A DNA stretch of 64,000 nt from Chloroflexota bacterium (GCA_014584575.1 JACTMP010000063.1:157005-221004), one strand, 5' to 3'; shown: positions 8,661 through 18,687, counted from the first letter of the stretch. Notes: generated from the letters alone by a model not told the origin. Numbers and translations are program-made.

Positions 8661-11600
8661 TTACATAAGAGCCAGATTTAAGGGGTCGGCCAGGGCTTTG
8701 GCTCGTTTTTGCAGTCGCTCGCCCAGTTCTGGCTGGCCGTTGGCTGATTCAAACAAGGCCCATTGCCAGAGCGTCAGCGCCTGATCGCGGTGGGAGGCCA
8801 CGCCGCCGCCGTTCAGGGCTTCAAAGACACGCAGGCTTTGGGCAAAACAAGCGGCAGAATCGAAACGGCCGTCCCCCACCTGCACCCATTGTTGATTCAG
8901 CGGCAGCGCCGTCAGCACCCGGCCCAACGTGCGCCAGGTCAGCCCAATGATTTCGGCGTCACCCAGGCGCAGTGCCAGGTCATGCGCCTGGCGCGCCATC
9001 TGTACTGCCTGGTCGTTTTCCTTTTTGCCCAGGTGCATGAGAGCCAGAAAAGCATAAAGTTCGGGCAACCGCCGCCAGCCAGCCATTAACCCTTCGTTTT
9101 CCGCAATCTGGCGCACATCCTGTAATATCTCTTCGGCGAGATCATAGTTACCCAGATTGACCAGTACCCGCCCCATACCGGCGTCGGCTTCCAAACGGCC
9201 GTAACGGAAGCCAATGCCGTTCGCCACTGACAAAGCCTGGCGGTAGAACGGGACCGCTGCATGGAAATTACCTCGCTGCCGTGCCGTCTCACCCAACTGG
9301 TAGAGTACCCAACCGGTTTCGATTTGAATGTCCAGGTTACGGAACAGTTTCAGCGCCGCCAAGAGGCTGGCAGTGGCGGCGTCAGACTGGCCCAACTGGT
9401 TTTGCAATTTACCCAGCGCATAATGGGTGGCGGCGGCGGCGTGCAGTTCATCCAGCGTGAGCAGCAAAGAAAGTTGTTGTTGTAACTGATAAATACCACG
9501 CTGCGCATCCTCATAACGGCCGTGACGAACACAAGTCAGGCACAACAAATACAGGCTTTGCGTCCGGGCCACAATCTCCTCTTGCCGGTCACTCAGGTGC
9601 AGCGCCCGCTCGATCACCGCCATGGCCTGGGGCAGGTCGCCCAGATAGAGGTACGCTTCCCCTTGCCGCAACAGGGCGCGAATTAGTTCCATCTCGGCGC
9701 CAATGAGCCAGGAAACCTGTTCTGCCTGTAGGGCGCTTTCCAGCATGGCCCGGAACTTGCCCTGATCATATTGGATGCCAGCCAGCCCGTTCCAGGCGCG
9801 CGCCTGAGCGCCCAGGTCGCCATCTTCCTCGGCGGTGAAACGCATGGTCATAAAGACCTGGGCCGCTTCCACCAACCGCGCCCGCATTTGCAGCAATTTG
9901 CCCAACTCTTCTTGTAGACGGAGCAGCCATTCGGCATAGTGCGACTGGTCGGCCAACAACGACAATGCTTTGCGGTAATAGTCAATCGCCAGTTCCGGGT
10001 CATAGGCGTGGTGGGCGCGTTGGGCGGCCATTTCATACAGTTCGGCGGCGGCTGTGCGCTCCCCGGCCATTTCATAATGCTCGGCAATTAGACCGGCATT
10101 TTCGGCAACGCGGTCGCCGCTTTGTTCGGCTAGCCAATCACCCGCCTGTTTGTGGTAGCCGGGGCGAAAGCGCAGCAGCACACTTTCATAGGCTACCTGA
10201 TGCAAAATGGCATGTTTGAAAACATACGCCTGGGAACCGGCAAAACCGGAAACTTGCCGTTTGAAAATCATTTCCCGCTTTTCCAGCGCCTGTAGGGCGG
10301 CGTGGGTTTCTGATGGCATGGTGGAGGGCACGGCCGTTTCGTTCATGTGAATGACAGCGCTGTCCCAGAACAGGCGTCCCACCACGGCGGCGCGCTGCAA
10401 GGTGGCCCGTTCCAACTCTGACAGCCGGTCGAGCCGCGCCTGCAATACACCATTGATGTGTGGGGGTACACGCGCGGATGGAATCTGATTGCGGCGTACC
10501 TGCCACTCATCTTGCCCGGCAATGATTACCCCGTCTTCGATCAAAATTTTGATCATCTCTTCCACATACAGCGGATTGCCCTCGGCGCGGGAGACGATCA
10601 GGTCAGACAGGTCGGCCGGAATTTCCGGGACTTTGCGCAAAATCTCCAGAACCAGTTCCCGGCTCTGGCTTTCGTTCAGCGATTGCAAGTGGATGGCCTG
10701 GGTACCGCCTGGCTGCCCCATCAGTCTGGCGTGCCGCGCCAGCGGGTGGTCGCTGTCCAGCGAAATATCCACCGGGCGGGCGAGCATGATGAGCAGCAGC
10801 GGCATCTGGCGGCAGAGCGGCAGCAGGTACTCTAACAGTTCCAGCGAACCTTCATCAGCCCAGTGCAAATCTTCCAGAAAGAGAAGCGTGGCGGGGGCAT
10901 TGGCTGTGATGCGCTGCAACAGGTCGCTGATATATTGGTAAGCCAGGTCGCGCAGTTGTGGTGTGGCGTCTTCATCGGTGTTGGCAGTGGCGGTTTCCGG
11001 CACGGCCGTTGGCCCCAAATCCAGCCCCAACAACTGGGCAATGGTGAAGGCGCGCTGGCGAGCGTCCTCCGTATCCCCTGGCTGGTGTTGCTCCATACCC
11101 TGAATCAGTTTTTGCCGCGCTACCGACGCCGGATCATTGTCCTGGATGCCAAAAAAGGTAGACAGCAAATTGCGGAACAAGGCATACGGTATCTGGCGCA
11201 TGTGTTGGTAGGTGCGCCCTTTCAACTCCTGAACCGGTTCCGGCAAACTCTTGGCCCACAAGATAAACTCGTGCATCAGCCGTGATTTGCCCAACCCCGC
11301 CTCCCCGATAACGGTGATGGCTCGCCCGGTGCGGTTGCTAATCGCCAGTTGCAGCGTGGCTTTCAGCCCGGCAATTTCCGTATCGCGCCCGATCATGCGC
11401 GTTTCCACCCCTTCGACGCCGCGCCCTACACCGTAAAAAATGCGCGGTTTCACGCCCAGGGTCAAATAAACCTGAATTGGTTCGGTGCGCCCTTTGATCG
11501 GCACCGGCCCTAACGGTTCGACGTTGAACGTATCCCGTACCAGCAGGAAAGTGTCATGGGAGATGAGGATGCCACCCGGCGGGGCGGCGCGTTCCAGCCG

Positions 11601-12188
11601 GCTGGCAACATTGACGGTATCGCCGATGACGGTGTATTCGTCGCTGTCACCTACCCGGCCCAACATGGCCGGCCCGGTATTGATGCCCACCGAAAGGCGT
11701 AACGATTGCAGGTCTGGCAGTTGTGCCAGTATCTCCTCATCGAGGGAGCTTTTGAGTTCGGTGACAAAGTCGCTGAGGATGGCGCGCATTTGCAGTGCGG
11801 CCCGGACGGCCTGTTCGGGGTCATCTTCATGGGCGATGGGCACACCGAACAGCCCCATGATGGCGTCGCCGAGATGTTTGTCAATGACGCCGCCTTGTTG
11901 GGTAATGGCCCCATCCAGCCGCCGCCAGAGAGCGTTGATTAGATTGAGAACGGCCGTTTCCTGGGCGCCGCCGGTCACGCTGGTGAAGCCGGTCACTTTG
12001 GCAAAAATGACAGTGATCTGTTTGCGTTGGGCGTCACGGGATGGCGCCACATCCGGCGTCCGGCTGGCGGGACGCTGCGCCAGTTCTTGCAGCGCCACCA
12101 GGGTAGTATTGGTGACGCTGTCGCCTAAGATGGCCCGCCGGGATTCGATGGCGGCTATGGCTTTCTGGATTTGGGTACGGTCTGCCAT
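8661..12188 (-). CDS. Class III cyclase (C2-like) fused to STAND ATPase and TPR repeats
   Basis: Large soluble signalling protein, 1175 residues. The N-terminal helical segment resembles the start of its neighbour (TQIQKAIAAIESRR). A class III nucleotidyl cyclase domain spans about 55-215, an ATPase with Walker A GEAGLGKS and Walker B LLFLEDLHWAD follows, then a long TPR-like helical C-terminus. In the cyclase the first metal-binding Asp is Lys64 (FAKVTGFT). The second Asp is kept (Asp108, HLGDAIM), as are the transition-state pair Asn193 and Arg197 (NVASR). As a homodimer it should bind metal poorly. Start 12188 (MADRTQ) is preferred to 12221. It follows the 12234-15812 gene in an apparent operon. 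The layout resembles soluble adenylyl cyclase with one cyclase domain per chain. Confidence 0.85.
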   Translation of the reverse strand: MADRTQIQKAIAAIESRRAILGDSVTNTTLVALQELAQRPASRTPDVAPSRDAQRKQITVIFAKVTGFTSVTGGAQETAVLNLINALWRRLDGAITQQGGVIDKHLGDAIMGLFGVPIAHEDDPEQAVRAALQMRAILSDFVTELKSSLDEEILAQLPDLQSLRLSVGINTGPAMLGRVGDSDEYTVIGDTVNVASRLERAAPPGGILISHDTFLLVRDTFNVEPLGPVPIKGRTEPIQVYLTLGVKPRIFYGVGRGVEGVETRMIGRDTEIAGLKATLQLAISNRTGRAITVIGEAGLGKSRLMHEFILWAKSLPEPVQELKGRTYQHMRQIPYALFRNLLSTFFGIQDNDPASVARQKLIQGMEQHQPGDTEDARQRAFTIAQLLGLDLGPTAVPETATANTDEDATPQLRDLAYQYISDLLQRITANAPATLLFLEDLHWADEGSLELLEYLLPLCRQMPLLLIMLARPVDISLDSDHPLARHARLMGQPGGTQAIHLQSLNESQSRELVLEILRKVPEIPADLSDLIVSRAEGNPLYVEEMIKILIEDGVIIAGQDEWQVRRNQIPSARVPPHINGVLQARLDRLSELERATLQRAAVVGRLFWDSAVIHMNETAVPSTMPSETHAALQALEKREMIFKRQVSGFAGSQAYVFKHAILHQVAYESVLLRFRPGYHKQAGDWLAEQSGDRVAENAGLIAEHYEMAGERTAAAELYEMAAQRAHHAYDPELAIDYYRKALSLLADQSHYAEWLLRLQEELGKLLQMRARLVEAAQVFMTMRFTAEEDGDLGAQARAWNGLAGIQYDQGKFRAMLESALQAEQVSWLIGAEMELIRALLRQGEAYLYLGDLPQAMAVIERALHLSDRQEEIVARTQSLYLLCLTCVRHGRYEDAQRGIYQLQQQLSLLLTLDELHAAAATHYALGKLQNQLGQSDAATASLLAALKLFRNLDIQIETGWVLYQLGETARQRGNFHAAVPFYRQALSVANGIGFRYGRLEADAGMGRVLVNLGNYDLAEEILQDVRQIAENEGLMAGWRRLPELYAFLALMHLGKKENDQAVQMARQAHDLALRLGDAEIIGLTWRTLGRVLTALPLNQQWVQVGDGRFDSAACFAQSLRVFEALNGGGVASHRDQALTLWQWALFESANGQPELGERLQKRAKALADPLNLALM

Positions 12189-12233
12189 GTAAGAGTAAAT
12201 GTAATAATCGGTCCCGGTCAATTCAGTTCTGAA

Positions 12234-15200
12234 TCAACTCCTGGTCATCAATTCCTGTATGTGATCGGCTTCTAACTGCCGGCCTAACTTCACCAACAAA
12301 ACACGGGCTGCCTGGGCCAGCGGCGTGGCCTCGGCCACGTGGTCGCGGCGCATTTCCAACATGGCCCAGGCGCGTAGGGTATGGGCTTTTTCCAGATCAC
12401 CAGCTACGCCCACTTCATTCAAAAGCTGGCGGCTGCGACTGTAACAAGCCACGGCGTCTACCGGCTTGTTGGCAATGATAGCCTCTTGATTCTTTTGTGG
12501 CACTTTTGCCAGGACGTTGCCCAAGACGCGCCAGGCTACGGCCGTTTCCAATTTTACTCGTTTGATGGGGCGCTGCTGCAAAGTCCGTTCGGCCACCAGC
12601 ACCGCCTCACGCGCTTTTTTCTGGGCTTCGGCCAGGGCATGGTCTTCCAGGTCTATCTGGGCCAGACCGGCCAGAGATGTTACCCGGATGAGTGGTTTGT
12701 CTGTTTTGCGGGCCAGGCGGCGGGCGCGTTCAAACCAACGGCTGGCCTGGTTAATGTGTTCTTCTTGTTGGGCAATATCCTGTGCCGATTGGGGGGCATG
12801 GAGCGCCTGCGCCAGATGTAGCTGGCCCAGTTCGTTAGCCAGGTAGGCCAGATAAATCTGGTTTTGGCTGCGCTCTGCCAGCGATAATGCCCGGTGGTAG
12901 ACCATTTCGGCGCGCTGGTAAGCTCCCTGTAAAAATAAGAGGTGGCCCAGGTTATAAAGGGAGAGGATGCCAGCAAACCGGTCGCCGGCGTTGCGGGCTG
13001 TTTCCAGGGCTTGTTGGTAATGGTTGACGGCCGTTGGCAAATCCCATTGTTCGCGGGCAATATGCCCCAACTGAATCTGCATGAGCGTCTGCCACATCGT
13101 TTCGCCAAAGGAAGCAAACATATCGCGGGCCAGCGCCGACATTTCGGTAGCCTGATCATAGCGACCCATTTCGCGCGCCAGATCACCAACAAAGGCGCGG
13201 CTAAAAGCGCGCCCTGGTGATGGCTCCAGGCTGCGACTTTGGGTATATACCTCGCGGGCCATGTCGGCGGCAACTTTGGTCTGCCCGGCAGCCAGGGCAA
13301 TCCAGCCGCGGGCAGTTTGGGCAATGGTGGTAAAGGGCATATCGGGGTTGGTTTGGGCAATGGCTTCAATGGGGCGAACGCTTTCCAGGGCGTAACGCAG
13401 TTCGTCGGTGAGGAAGTGGCACAGGAATTCACCGCTGTAGGCGCGGGCAATTGCCATTTGCTCCAACCCGTCATTCTGGGCGGCAATCTGCTGCATTGCC
13501 TGGTAGGCGGCGATGGCTTCATCGAAGCGGGCCTGTTTGCGCAGGACGATGGCTTCTCCTTCCAGCAGTTTGAGGCGTGTCGTCTGGTGGGGGGCGGTTT
13601 CGGGCAGGAGTTCCAGCGCGCGGCGGTAGTAGTAGGTGGCAGTTTCCAGGGCCAGGTCAAGGCGGGCCTGGTTGGCGGCACGGCCGTACCAGTCGGCGGC
13701 GCGGTTGGTGTCTCCAGCCTGGTGCAGATGGTAGGCAATCAGGCGCAGCAGCCGGGTGGTTGTGGGCAGCGATTGGCTGGCCATCCAGTCAGCCGCCAGG
13801 GCATGGTAGGCGGCGGCCGTTTGTGGAGCAATAGCGGCATAAATGGCCTGGGAGATACGGTCGTGGCGAAAATGGTATTGATGGGTGTTGGGCACGGCCG
13901 TGCCTAACGCCCGGCTGATCCATTCTTGTTCGACAAGTGCCTGCAACTCTTTCTCCAGGTTAACCGCACCAATTGACAGGTCATCTGCTCCCACTGCCAA
14001 CAAGCCGGCGTCCCAAAAAGTGGCGCCAAAAACAGCCGCTAACTGCAAAATCTGGCGCTGCGTGGCCGGTAGTTTGTCTAGTTGCCCGCGCCACAAATTG
14101 GGCACGGTGGGAGGAGACGGCAGTTCTAGCAGCCGCCCCATGTTGGCCTGCCAGCGCATCTCGTTTTCTTCCAGGACGCCTTCGGCCAGGAGGAGATTGA
14201 CCATCTCGACCAGGTCGAAGGGGCTGCCGGCGGCGGCGCTGCCAATCACGTCCATGAGGCGCATCGGCATGGCATCTAGCTTTTGCAGCAGGTCTGTCAG
14301 CAGGTGGCGCGTATCAATAAGGGACAGGGGTGGTAGTTGAATTTCATGCCGTTCGGTTGTTTCCACCATTCGCCAGGACGGCCGTTTGTCGAAAAGGGAG
14401 GGGCGGGTCAGGCAGATGATGAGCAGAGGCAAATCACGCCCCATTTGCATCAGGTAATCCAGAAAGTCATAGGAGCCTTCGTCGGCAGCATGGAAATTTT
14501 CCAGGAAGACGACGGTAGCGGCATGATGTTGGGCGACGGCCGTGAACCAATAAACCAGGTCTTCAAATCCGGCGCCGCGAATGTCGTGCTGCCCGCCACG
14601 AGGATCAAGCGACGCTTCCCAATACAGCGTCAGCGGTTTGGTAATGGCTTTTTGCGGCGTTGTTTCTTCACTCTCAAAGCCTAATAGCTGGATGATGCGT
14701 TCAACGGCCACTTTCGCCCGGTCGAGGTCATAATCCATCTCCCGCAACAGGTTGCGCGCCAATTTTTCTCTGGCAACAGCCGGGCTGTGTTGTGGGTGAA
14801 TATCATACTTGTGGCCCAGCAAGGAATGGAGTAGACCGTAGGGTTTTTTGTTAATCTCCGTGCTGCCCTCCCCCTTCATCACACAGACGGATTCTGGCAA
14901 CAGGCTGATGAGGCGTTCAAATTCGTAAGCCAGCCGCGACTTGCCTGCGCCGGCTTCGCCGACGATGGTAATGATTTGCGCCAGGTTGTTATCAATTGCC
15001 ATTTGTAATGCTTGTTGCAGGACGCTTAGTTCATCTCCACGCCCCACAAAGCGGGTGCTGCTGGCATAGCCCCGGCCAGACATGACAAAGGCTGGTTGGG
15101 GAATTTCGCGCCGCACCGTAAAAACGGGGTAGGAGGGGTGATTCTGACTCAGATGCAGGGGTGGTTGTTCATCTGCTTCAAAGAGTGTATGAACGCACTC

Positions 15201-15812
15201 ATATAGTTCGCCCGAAATCAAGACGCCGCCGACGGGCGCGGCCTGTTCCAGTTTGCTGGCAATGGCAACGGTATCCCCGACGGCCGTGATCTCATCGGCG
15301 CTGCCTACCTGTCCAAAATAAACGGGGCCAATATGCACCCCTACCCGCATCTGAATTCGGCGGTCGGTGCGGAACGGCCCGGTGGGTCCGGCCTGCCGTT
15401 CATTAAACATGGATAGTTCCCACTGCATGTCCAGCGCGGCCAAAATAGCGTGCCGGGCGTCCCCTTCTTCGGCCTGGGGCAGCCCAAACAAGGCAATCAC
15501 ACCATCCCCCAGGTGTTTGTCTATGACCCCACCCCAATTCACAATGACCCGGTCGAGTTTTCGCCAGACAGCATTGATGGCGTCACGTACTTCCTCCGCG
15601 TCTAAAAATTCAGACATGGAAGTAAAGCCGGACATATCGGCCACCAACACGCAGATATTCTCATGCTGTTGCATGGTAGGGGGGGCTTGCACAGCGGCTA
15701 ACTTCTCTTGCAAGGCCAGTAAAGCAATATCTACGATTTCGTTCTCGAATAAAACCCCGCGCTGGGACTCAAGGGCGACGATGGCTTCTTCAAGTTCAGT
15801 TTGAGTAGACAC
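12234..15812 (-). CDS. Class III cyclase (C1-like) fused to STAND ATPase and TPR repeats
   Basis: Paralogue of the downstream gene with the same order: N-terminal helices (TELEEAIVALESQR), cyclase domain (about 50-205), ATPase (Walker A GEAGAGKS), TPR-rich C-terminus; 1192 residues. Here both metal-binding Asp residues are present (Asp59 in VADMSGFT, Asp103 in HLGDGVI), but the transition-state Asn and Arg are replaced by Ala183 and Lys187 (AIASK). The Walker B position reads FLENFHAAD, with Asn where the paralogue has Asp. GTG 15812 is preferred to TTG 15818 because it aligns with the paralogue's ATG. The losses are complementary to those of the partner, which suggests a heterodimeric cyclase. 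Product nucleotide and signal are unknown. Confidence 0.85.
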   Translation of the reverse strand: MSTQTELEEAIVALESQRGVLFENEIVDIALLALQEKLAAVQAPPTMQQHENICVLVADMSGFTSMSEFLDAEEVRDAINAVWRKLDRVIVNWGGVIDKHLGDGVIALFGLPQAEEGDARHAILAALDMQWELSMFNERQAGPTGPFRTDRRIQMRVGVHIGPVYFGQVGSADEITAVGDTVAIASKLEQAAPVGGVLISGELYECVHTLFEADEQPPLHLSQNHPSYPVFTVRREIPQPAFVMSGRGYASSTRFVGRGDELSVLQQALQMAIDNNLAQIITIVGEAGAGKSRLAYEFERLISLLPESVCVMKGEGSTEINKKPYGLLHSLLGHKYDIHPQHSPAVAREKLARNLLREMDYDLDRAKVAVERIIQLLGFESEETTPQKAITKPLTLYWEASLDPRGGQHDIRGAGFEDLVYWFTAVAQHHAATVVFLENFHAADEGSYDFLDYLMQMGRDLPLLIICLTRPSLFDKRPSWRMVETTERHEIQLPPLSLIDTRHLLTDLLQKLDAMPMRLMDVIGSAAAGSPFDLVEMVNLLLAEGVLEENEMRWQANMGRLLELPSPPTVPNLWRGQLDKLPATQRQILQLAAVFGATFWDAGLLAVGADDLSIGAVNLEKELQALVEQEWISRALGTAVPNTHQYHFRHDRISQAIYAAIAPQTAAAYHALAADWMASQSLPTTTRLLRLIAYHLHQAGDTNRAADWYGRAANQARLDLALETATYYYRRALELLPETAPHQTTRLKLLEGEAIVLRKQARFDEAIAAYQAMQQIAAQNDGLEQMAIARAYSGEFLCHFLTDELRYALESVRPIEAIAQTNPDMPFTTIAQTARGWIALAAGQTKVAADMAREVYTQSRSLEPSPGRAFSRAFVGDLAREMGRYDQATEMSALARDMFASFGETMWQTLMQIQLGHIAREQWDLPTAVNHYQQALETARNAGDRFAGILSLYNLGHLLFLQGAYQRAEMVYHRALSLAERSQNQIYLAYLANELGQLHLAQALHAPQSAQDIAQQEEHINQASRWFERARRLARKTDKPLIRVTSLAGLAQIDLEDHALAEAQKKAREAVLVAERTLQQRPIKRVKLETAVAWRVLGNVLAKVPQKNQEAIIANKPVDAVACYSRSRQLLNEVGVAGDLEKAHTLRAWAMLEMRRDHVAEATPLAQAARVLLVKLGRQLEADHIQELMTRS

Positions 15813-15936
15813 AATCAATTCAACTTTGGGTGAGAAGATTAACTTCGCCCATTATATGACGTAAAAGCTAATCCGGCGATGTGACATAAGGTGGATATAG
15901 GGAACTATATTGACAAAGGTCACAAACTGACAATTT

Positions 15937-16014
15937 GCCCTTTGGTTGCAAGTGGCAAGTTGCATGTCGCAGGTCTATGTTGCCAGAGCGACTTGCCACA
16001 TGCAACCTGCTACC
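15937..16014. repeat. Imperfect inverted repeat of TTGCA/TGCAA units
   Basis: AAGTGGCAAGTTGCATGT-like and ACTTGCCACATGCAACCTGC-like arms face each other in the spacer between the cyclase gene and the recombinase. Related units at 34864-34895 (before the first S41 protease). Confidence 0.65.
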
Positions 16015-16052
16015 GTATGAAGTACAGGTTTCTGTCCCTTGGTGGATATACA

Positions 16053-17135
16053 TCATCTGGTGTCATTGGCCTCCTGGTGGCTTGTGATCGTTATGGCTGC
16101 ATCACGCGGTGGTTTGTCTACCTGATCTAACCATTCACTGACAATGTGTACCCCCAGAACGGGCGCATAGATGTTGCGAGTGGTGGCGATGTCGGCGTGC
16201 CCCAGGTATTCCTGCACGACCTCCAGAGGCATCCCTTCGCGCAGGAGTTGGGTGGCGCGAAAGTGGCGGAAGTCATGCGCAGAGAGGCTGGCTTCCAGCC
16301 CCAGAGCGATCACGGCTTTCTTGACGATGTTATGGGCGGCGGTGATGGAGAGACGGGCGCTTTGGGCGTTGCGGCTGTGGGCCACAAATAGTGCCGGATT
16401 GTTATCGGTGCGCTCGTTCAAGTAGACCTGCAAGGCGTGTTGGGCATACGGCCGTATGTGAATGGTGCGCGGTTTGTTTCCTTTGCCGGTGACGGTGGCA
16501 TGGCTGGCACGGCCGTGCCCCACATGGGCGCGATTCAAGCGTACCACTTCCGAAATGCGGGCGGCGGTGGCATATAGTGTATGCACCAGGGCGCGGTCGC
16601 GCAGCAAGGAAAGGCGGCGATTATACCGGTCGTTTTCCGGGGGCAGTGGTAGATTGTCGTAATACAGAATGATTTGGGGAATCTCTTGCCGGGCCTGATC
16701 CTGGTCAATGACCGCCTCCGCCGGGTTGCGCTCCACCTGCCGCCGCGCCATTTGTTGTTGGAGCTTGCCCAACTGCACGCCGGTGGGGAGGTGGTCTTGC
16801 CCGTCCAGATAGAGCAGATAACCCATGACGGCCGAGGTGTAGGTGGTGGCGGTGGCGCGGGCGCGGTGCGCCAGCAGCCAGTTGCGAAAGTTGAGCACTT
16901 CAGCCGTCGTCAGCGCAGCCGGCGAAAGGGGCCAGGGGTCGCTAAGTGTATATCCGGCACGGCCGTGATGCTGTAACCAGTCGGCAAAAAGGCGCAGCCC
17001 ACTGCGGTAGGTGCTTTCGGTTTTGGCGCTTCTGACGCCTGCTTCAAATAAGAAGCCTCGTTCCTCTTGCCATGCCATTTCGTCTGGCAAGGGGCGACCG
17101 GAGATGGGCAATGTTGTGGCTTTCCCGCTCAACAT
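16053..17135 (-). CDS. Tyrosine recombinase/integrase, XerC/D-like
   Basis: Site-specific recombinase acting through a covalent DNA-phosphotyrosine. 360 residues: N-terminal SAM-like core-binding domain (SAKTESTYRSGLRLFADWL), then the catalytic domain with Arg in TAARISEVVRL, Lys in GKGNKPR, the HDFRHFRATQ box, His in YLGHADIATT and the likely nucleophile Tyr in RNIYAPVL. All catalytic residues appear intact. No phage or transposon genes and no flanking direct repeats are visible, so it may be a domesticated enzyme or the remnant of an island. It is divergent from carH. Confidence 0.85.
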   Translation of the reverse strand: MLSGKATTLPISGRPLPDEMAWQEERGFLFEAGVRSAKTESTYRSGLRLFADWLQHHGRAGYTLSDPWPLSPAALTTAEVLNFRNWLLAHRARATATTYTSAVMGYLLYLDGQDHLPTGVQLGKLQQQMARRQVERNPAEAVIDQDQARQEIPQIILYYDNLPLPPENDRYNRRLSLLRDRALVHTLYATAARISEVVRLNRAHVGHGRASHATVTGKGNKPRTIHIRPYAQHALQVYLNERTDNNPALFVAHSRNAQSARLSITAAHNIVKKAVIALGLEASLSAHDFRHFRATQLLREGMPLEVVQEYLGHADIATTRNIYAPVLGVHIVSEWLDQVDKPPRDAAITITSHQEANDTR

Positions 17136-17220
17136 GGCGGTAATAGTAACACACGGCCGTCAGCCTTTCTATAGCGATCCTGGAAATAGCGGTTTTATCA
17201 GTTATTAAATTGCTGCTACT

Positions 17221-17272
17221 TTGTACGCGATCTATACAAAATAGTGACAAAACAGATGGGCTGTGCTATCTT
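17221..17272 (+). promoter_or_regulatory. Probable carH promoter with TTGTA/TACAA operator
   Basis: GTGACA (17244-17249), a 17-base gap and TATCTT (17267-17272) form a plausible sigma-70 promoter. Just upstream TTGTA (17221-17225) and TATACAA (17233-17239) form an inverted repeat. The same half-sites flank the -35 box of the crt promoter, consistent with autoregulation and shared control (inference). Confidence 0.5.
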
Positions 17273-17340
17273 ATGTCATATCATGTCTTTTTTACAATAC
17301 GCAATCATGTGTTGCCTTTTCCATTTATTGAGGTTTACGA

Positions 17341-18687
17341 ATGGATGATCAAATAAACAGCTATAACTTAAAAGCCGTTGTGATGGAAACCGGTCTGAAG
17401 CCGGTAACGCTGCGCGCCTGGGAACGGCGGTATGGACTGCCAGAGCCAAAACGCACCGCCGGCAAACACCGGCTCTACTCGCAGCGCGATATTGATATGC
17501 TCAAGTGGCTGCTGGCGCGCCAGAGGGAGGGAATTTCCATCAGTCAGGCTGTCACCATCTGGCGCAATATGGAGGCGGATGGTCAAGACCCCCTCGTGGC
17601 GGCCTCTCCGGTTTCTGGTTTTGCGGCCACAGCCACATTGCCGGAAGCCATTGGCGAGCAACTGGCAGAGCTACGCCAGGCCTGGGTAGATGCCTGTCGT
17701 GCGTTTGACGAGGGACGTATTGACCAGATAATGACCCAGGCATTTTCCCGTTTCCCAACAGAGGTTGTCTGTCTGGAGATACTGCAAAAGGGGTTGGCGA
17801 CGATTGGCCTTGGGTGGTATGAAGGGAATGTCACCGTGCAGCAGGAGCATTTTGCGTCTGCTCAGGCGCTGCGCCGGTTAGAGATGCTGGTGGCGGCGCA
17901 GCCACCAGCCACCCGCTCAGAGCGCATTTTGGTGGGTTGTGCGCCAAAAGATACCCATACTTTTAGTTCACTAATGTTAACTTTTCTGCTGCGGCGTTTT
18001 GGCTGGGATGTGATTTATCTGGGCGCTGATGTGCCCACGGAGCAATTGGCGGAGACGATACAGGTGACGGAACCGGACCTGGTTATTTTTACGGCGCAAC
18101 AGTTGTTTACGGCCGTGTCCCTTCTTAACATCTCCCACATTCTGCAAGAACACGGTATAACCTTTGCCTTTGGCGGCCTGGTTTTTGTCAATATGCCCAC
18201 GCTGGTAGACCATATTCCCGGCTACTTCCTGGGGGCCACATTGGTGGATGCTCCCCGGCAGGTGCAGCGTATATTTGCCCAAGATTTGCAGCCTATTGAA
18301 CCTTTACCCTTACCCCAGGCGTATCAGATGGGCGCGGTAGAGTTTGATCAGCGCCGGGCACGTATTGAGGCGGCCGTTTGGAGTGAACTGGAAGCCAGCG
18401 GTTTGCCCACCTATTTCTTGTCCGAAATTAACAACTATTTTGGCCGGGATATTAGCGCCGCCCTGAAACTGGGTGATATTGAACTATTGAACAGCAATCT
18501 TGATTGGTTGCTGGCTTTGTTAGCCAATCATGGTTGGCCGCAACAGTGGCTTACCATATATTTACAGGCGTATGATAAAGCAGCAGCCGCTCATTTGCCT
18601 ACAGCGGAGCATCCGCTGCGGCAATGGTTACGCCACATGAGCACCATCGAAGATAACATGGATGACGCCATATACGAAGGGAGGTAA
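17341..18687 (+). CDS. carH: CarH-like B12-dependent MerR photoregulator
   Basis: Predicted light-responsive repressor of carotenoid genes. CarH proteins bind adenosylcobalamin in the dark as a DNA-binding tetramer and fall apart when light breaks the Co-C bond. 448 residues: MerR winged helix at 5-75 (VTLRAWERRYGLPEPKR), four-helix bundle with the diagnostic W-x9-EH motif (Trp159, Glu169, His170), cobalamin-binding fold with lower-ligand His206 (KDTHTFSS), then about 120 extra C-terminal residues of unknown role. The residue next to Trp159 is Tyr160, where Thermus CarH has the His used in the light state, so the photochemistry may differ. mscL starts 5 bases after its stop. crt genes lie about 29 kb away. 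Confidence 0.8.
   Translation: MDDQINSYNLKAVVMETGLKPVTLRAWERRYGLPEPKRTAGKHRLYSQRDIDMLKWLLARQREGISISQAVTIWRNMEADGQDPLVAASPVSGFAATATLPEAIGEQLAELRQAWVDACRAFDEGRIDQIMTQAFSRFPTEVVCLEILQKGLATIGLGWYEGNVTVQQEHFASAQALRRLEMLVAAQPPATRSERILVGCAPKDTHTFSSLMLTFLLRRFGWDVIYLGADVPTEQLAETIQVTEPDLVIFTAQQLFTAVSLLNISHILQEHGITFAFGGLVFVNMPTLVDHIPGYFLGATLVDAPRQVQRIFAQDLQPIEPLPLPQAYQMGAVEFDQRRARIEAAVWSELEASGLPTYFLSEINNYFGRDISAALKLGDIELLNSNLDWLLALLANHGWPQQWLTIYLQAYDKAAAAHLPTAEHPLRQWLRHMSTIEDNMDDAIYEGR

Noticed and set aside
8661..15812. Complete Pycsar or CBASS locus formed by the cyclase pair
   Set aside because: No effector gene is adjacent, and the cyclase domains are fused to ATPase/TPR modules typical of signalling proteins; the PycTM-like gene is 26 kb away.
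16053..17135. Integrase marking a genomic island
   Set aside because: No flanking direct repeats, tRNA gene, phage or transposition genes were found on either side.
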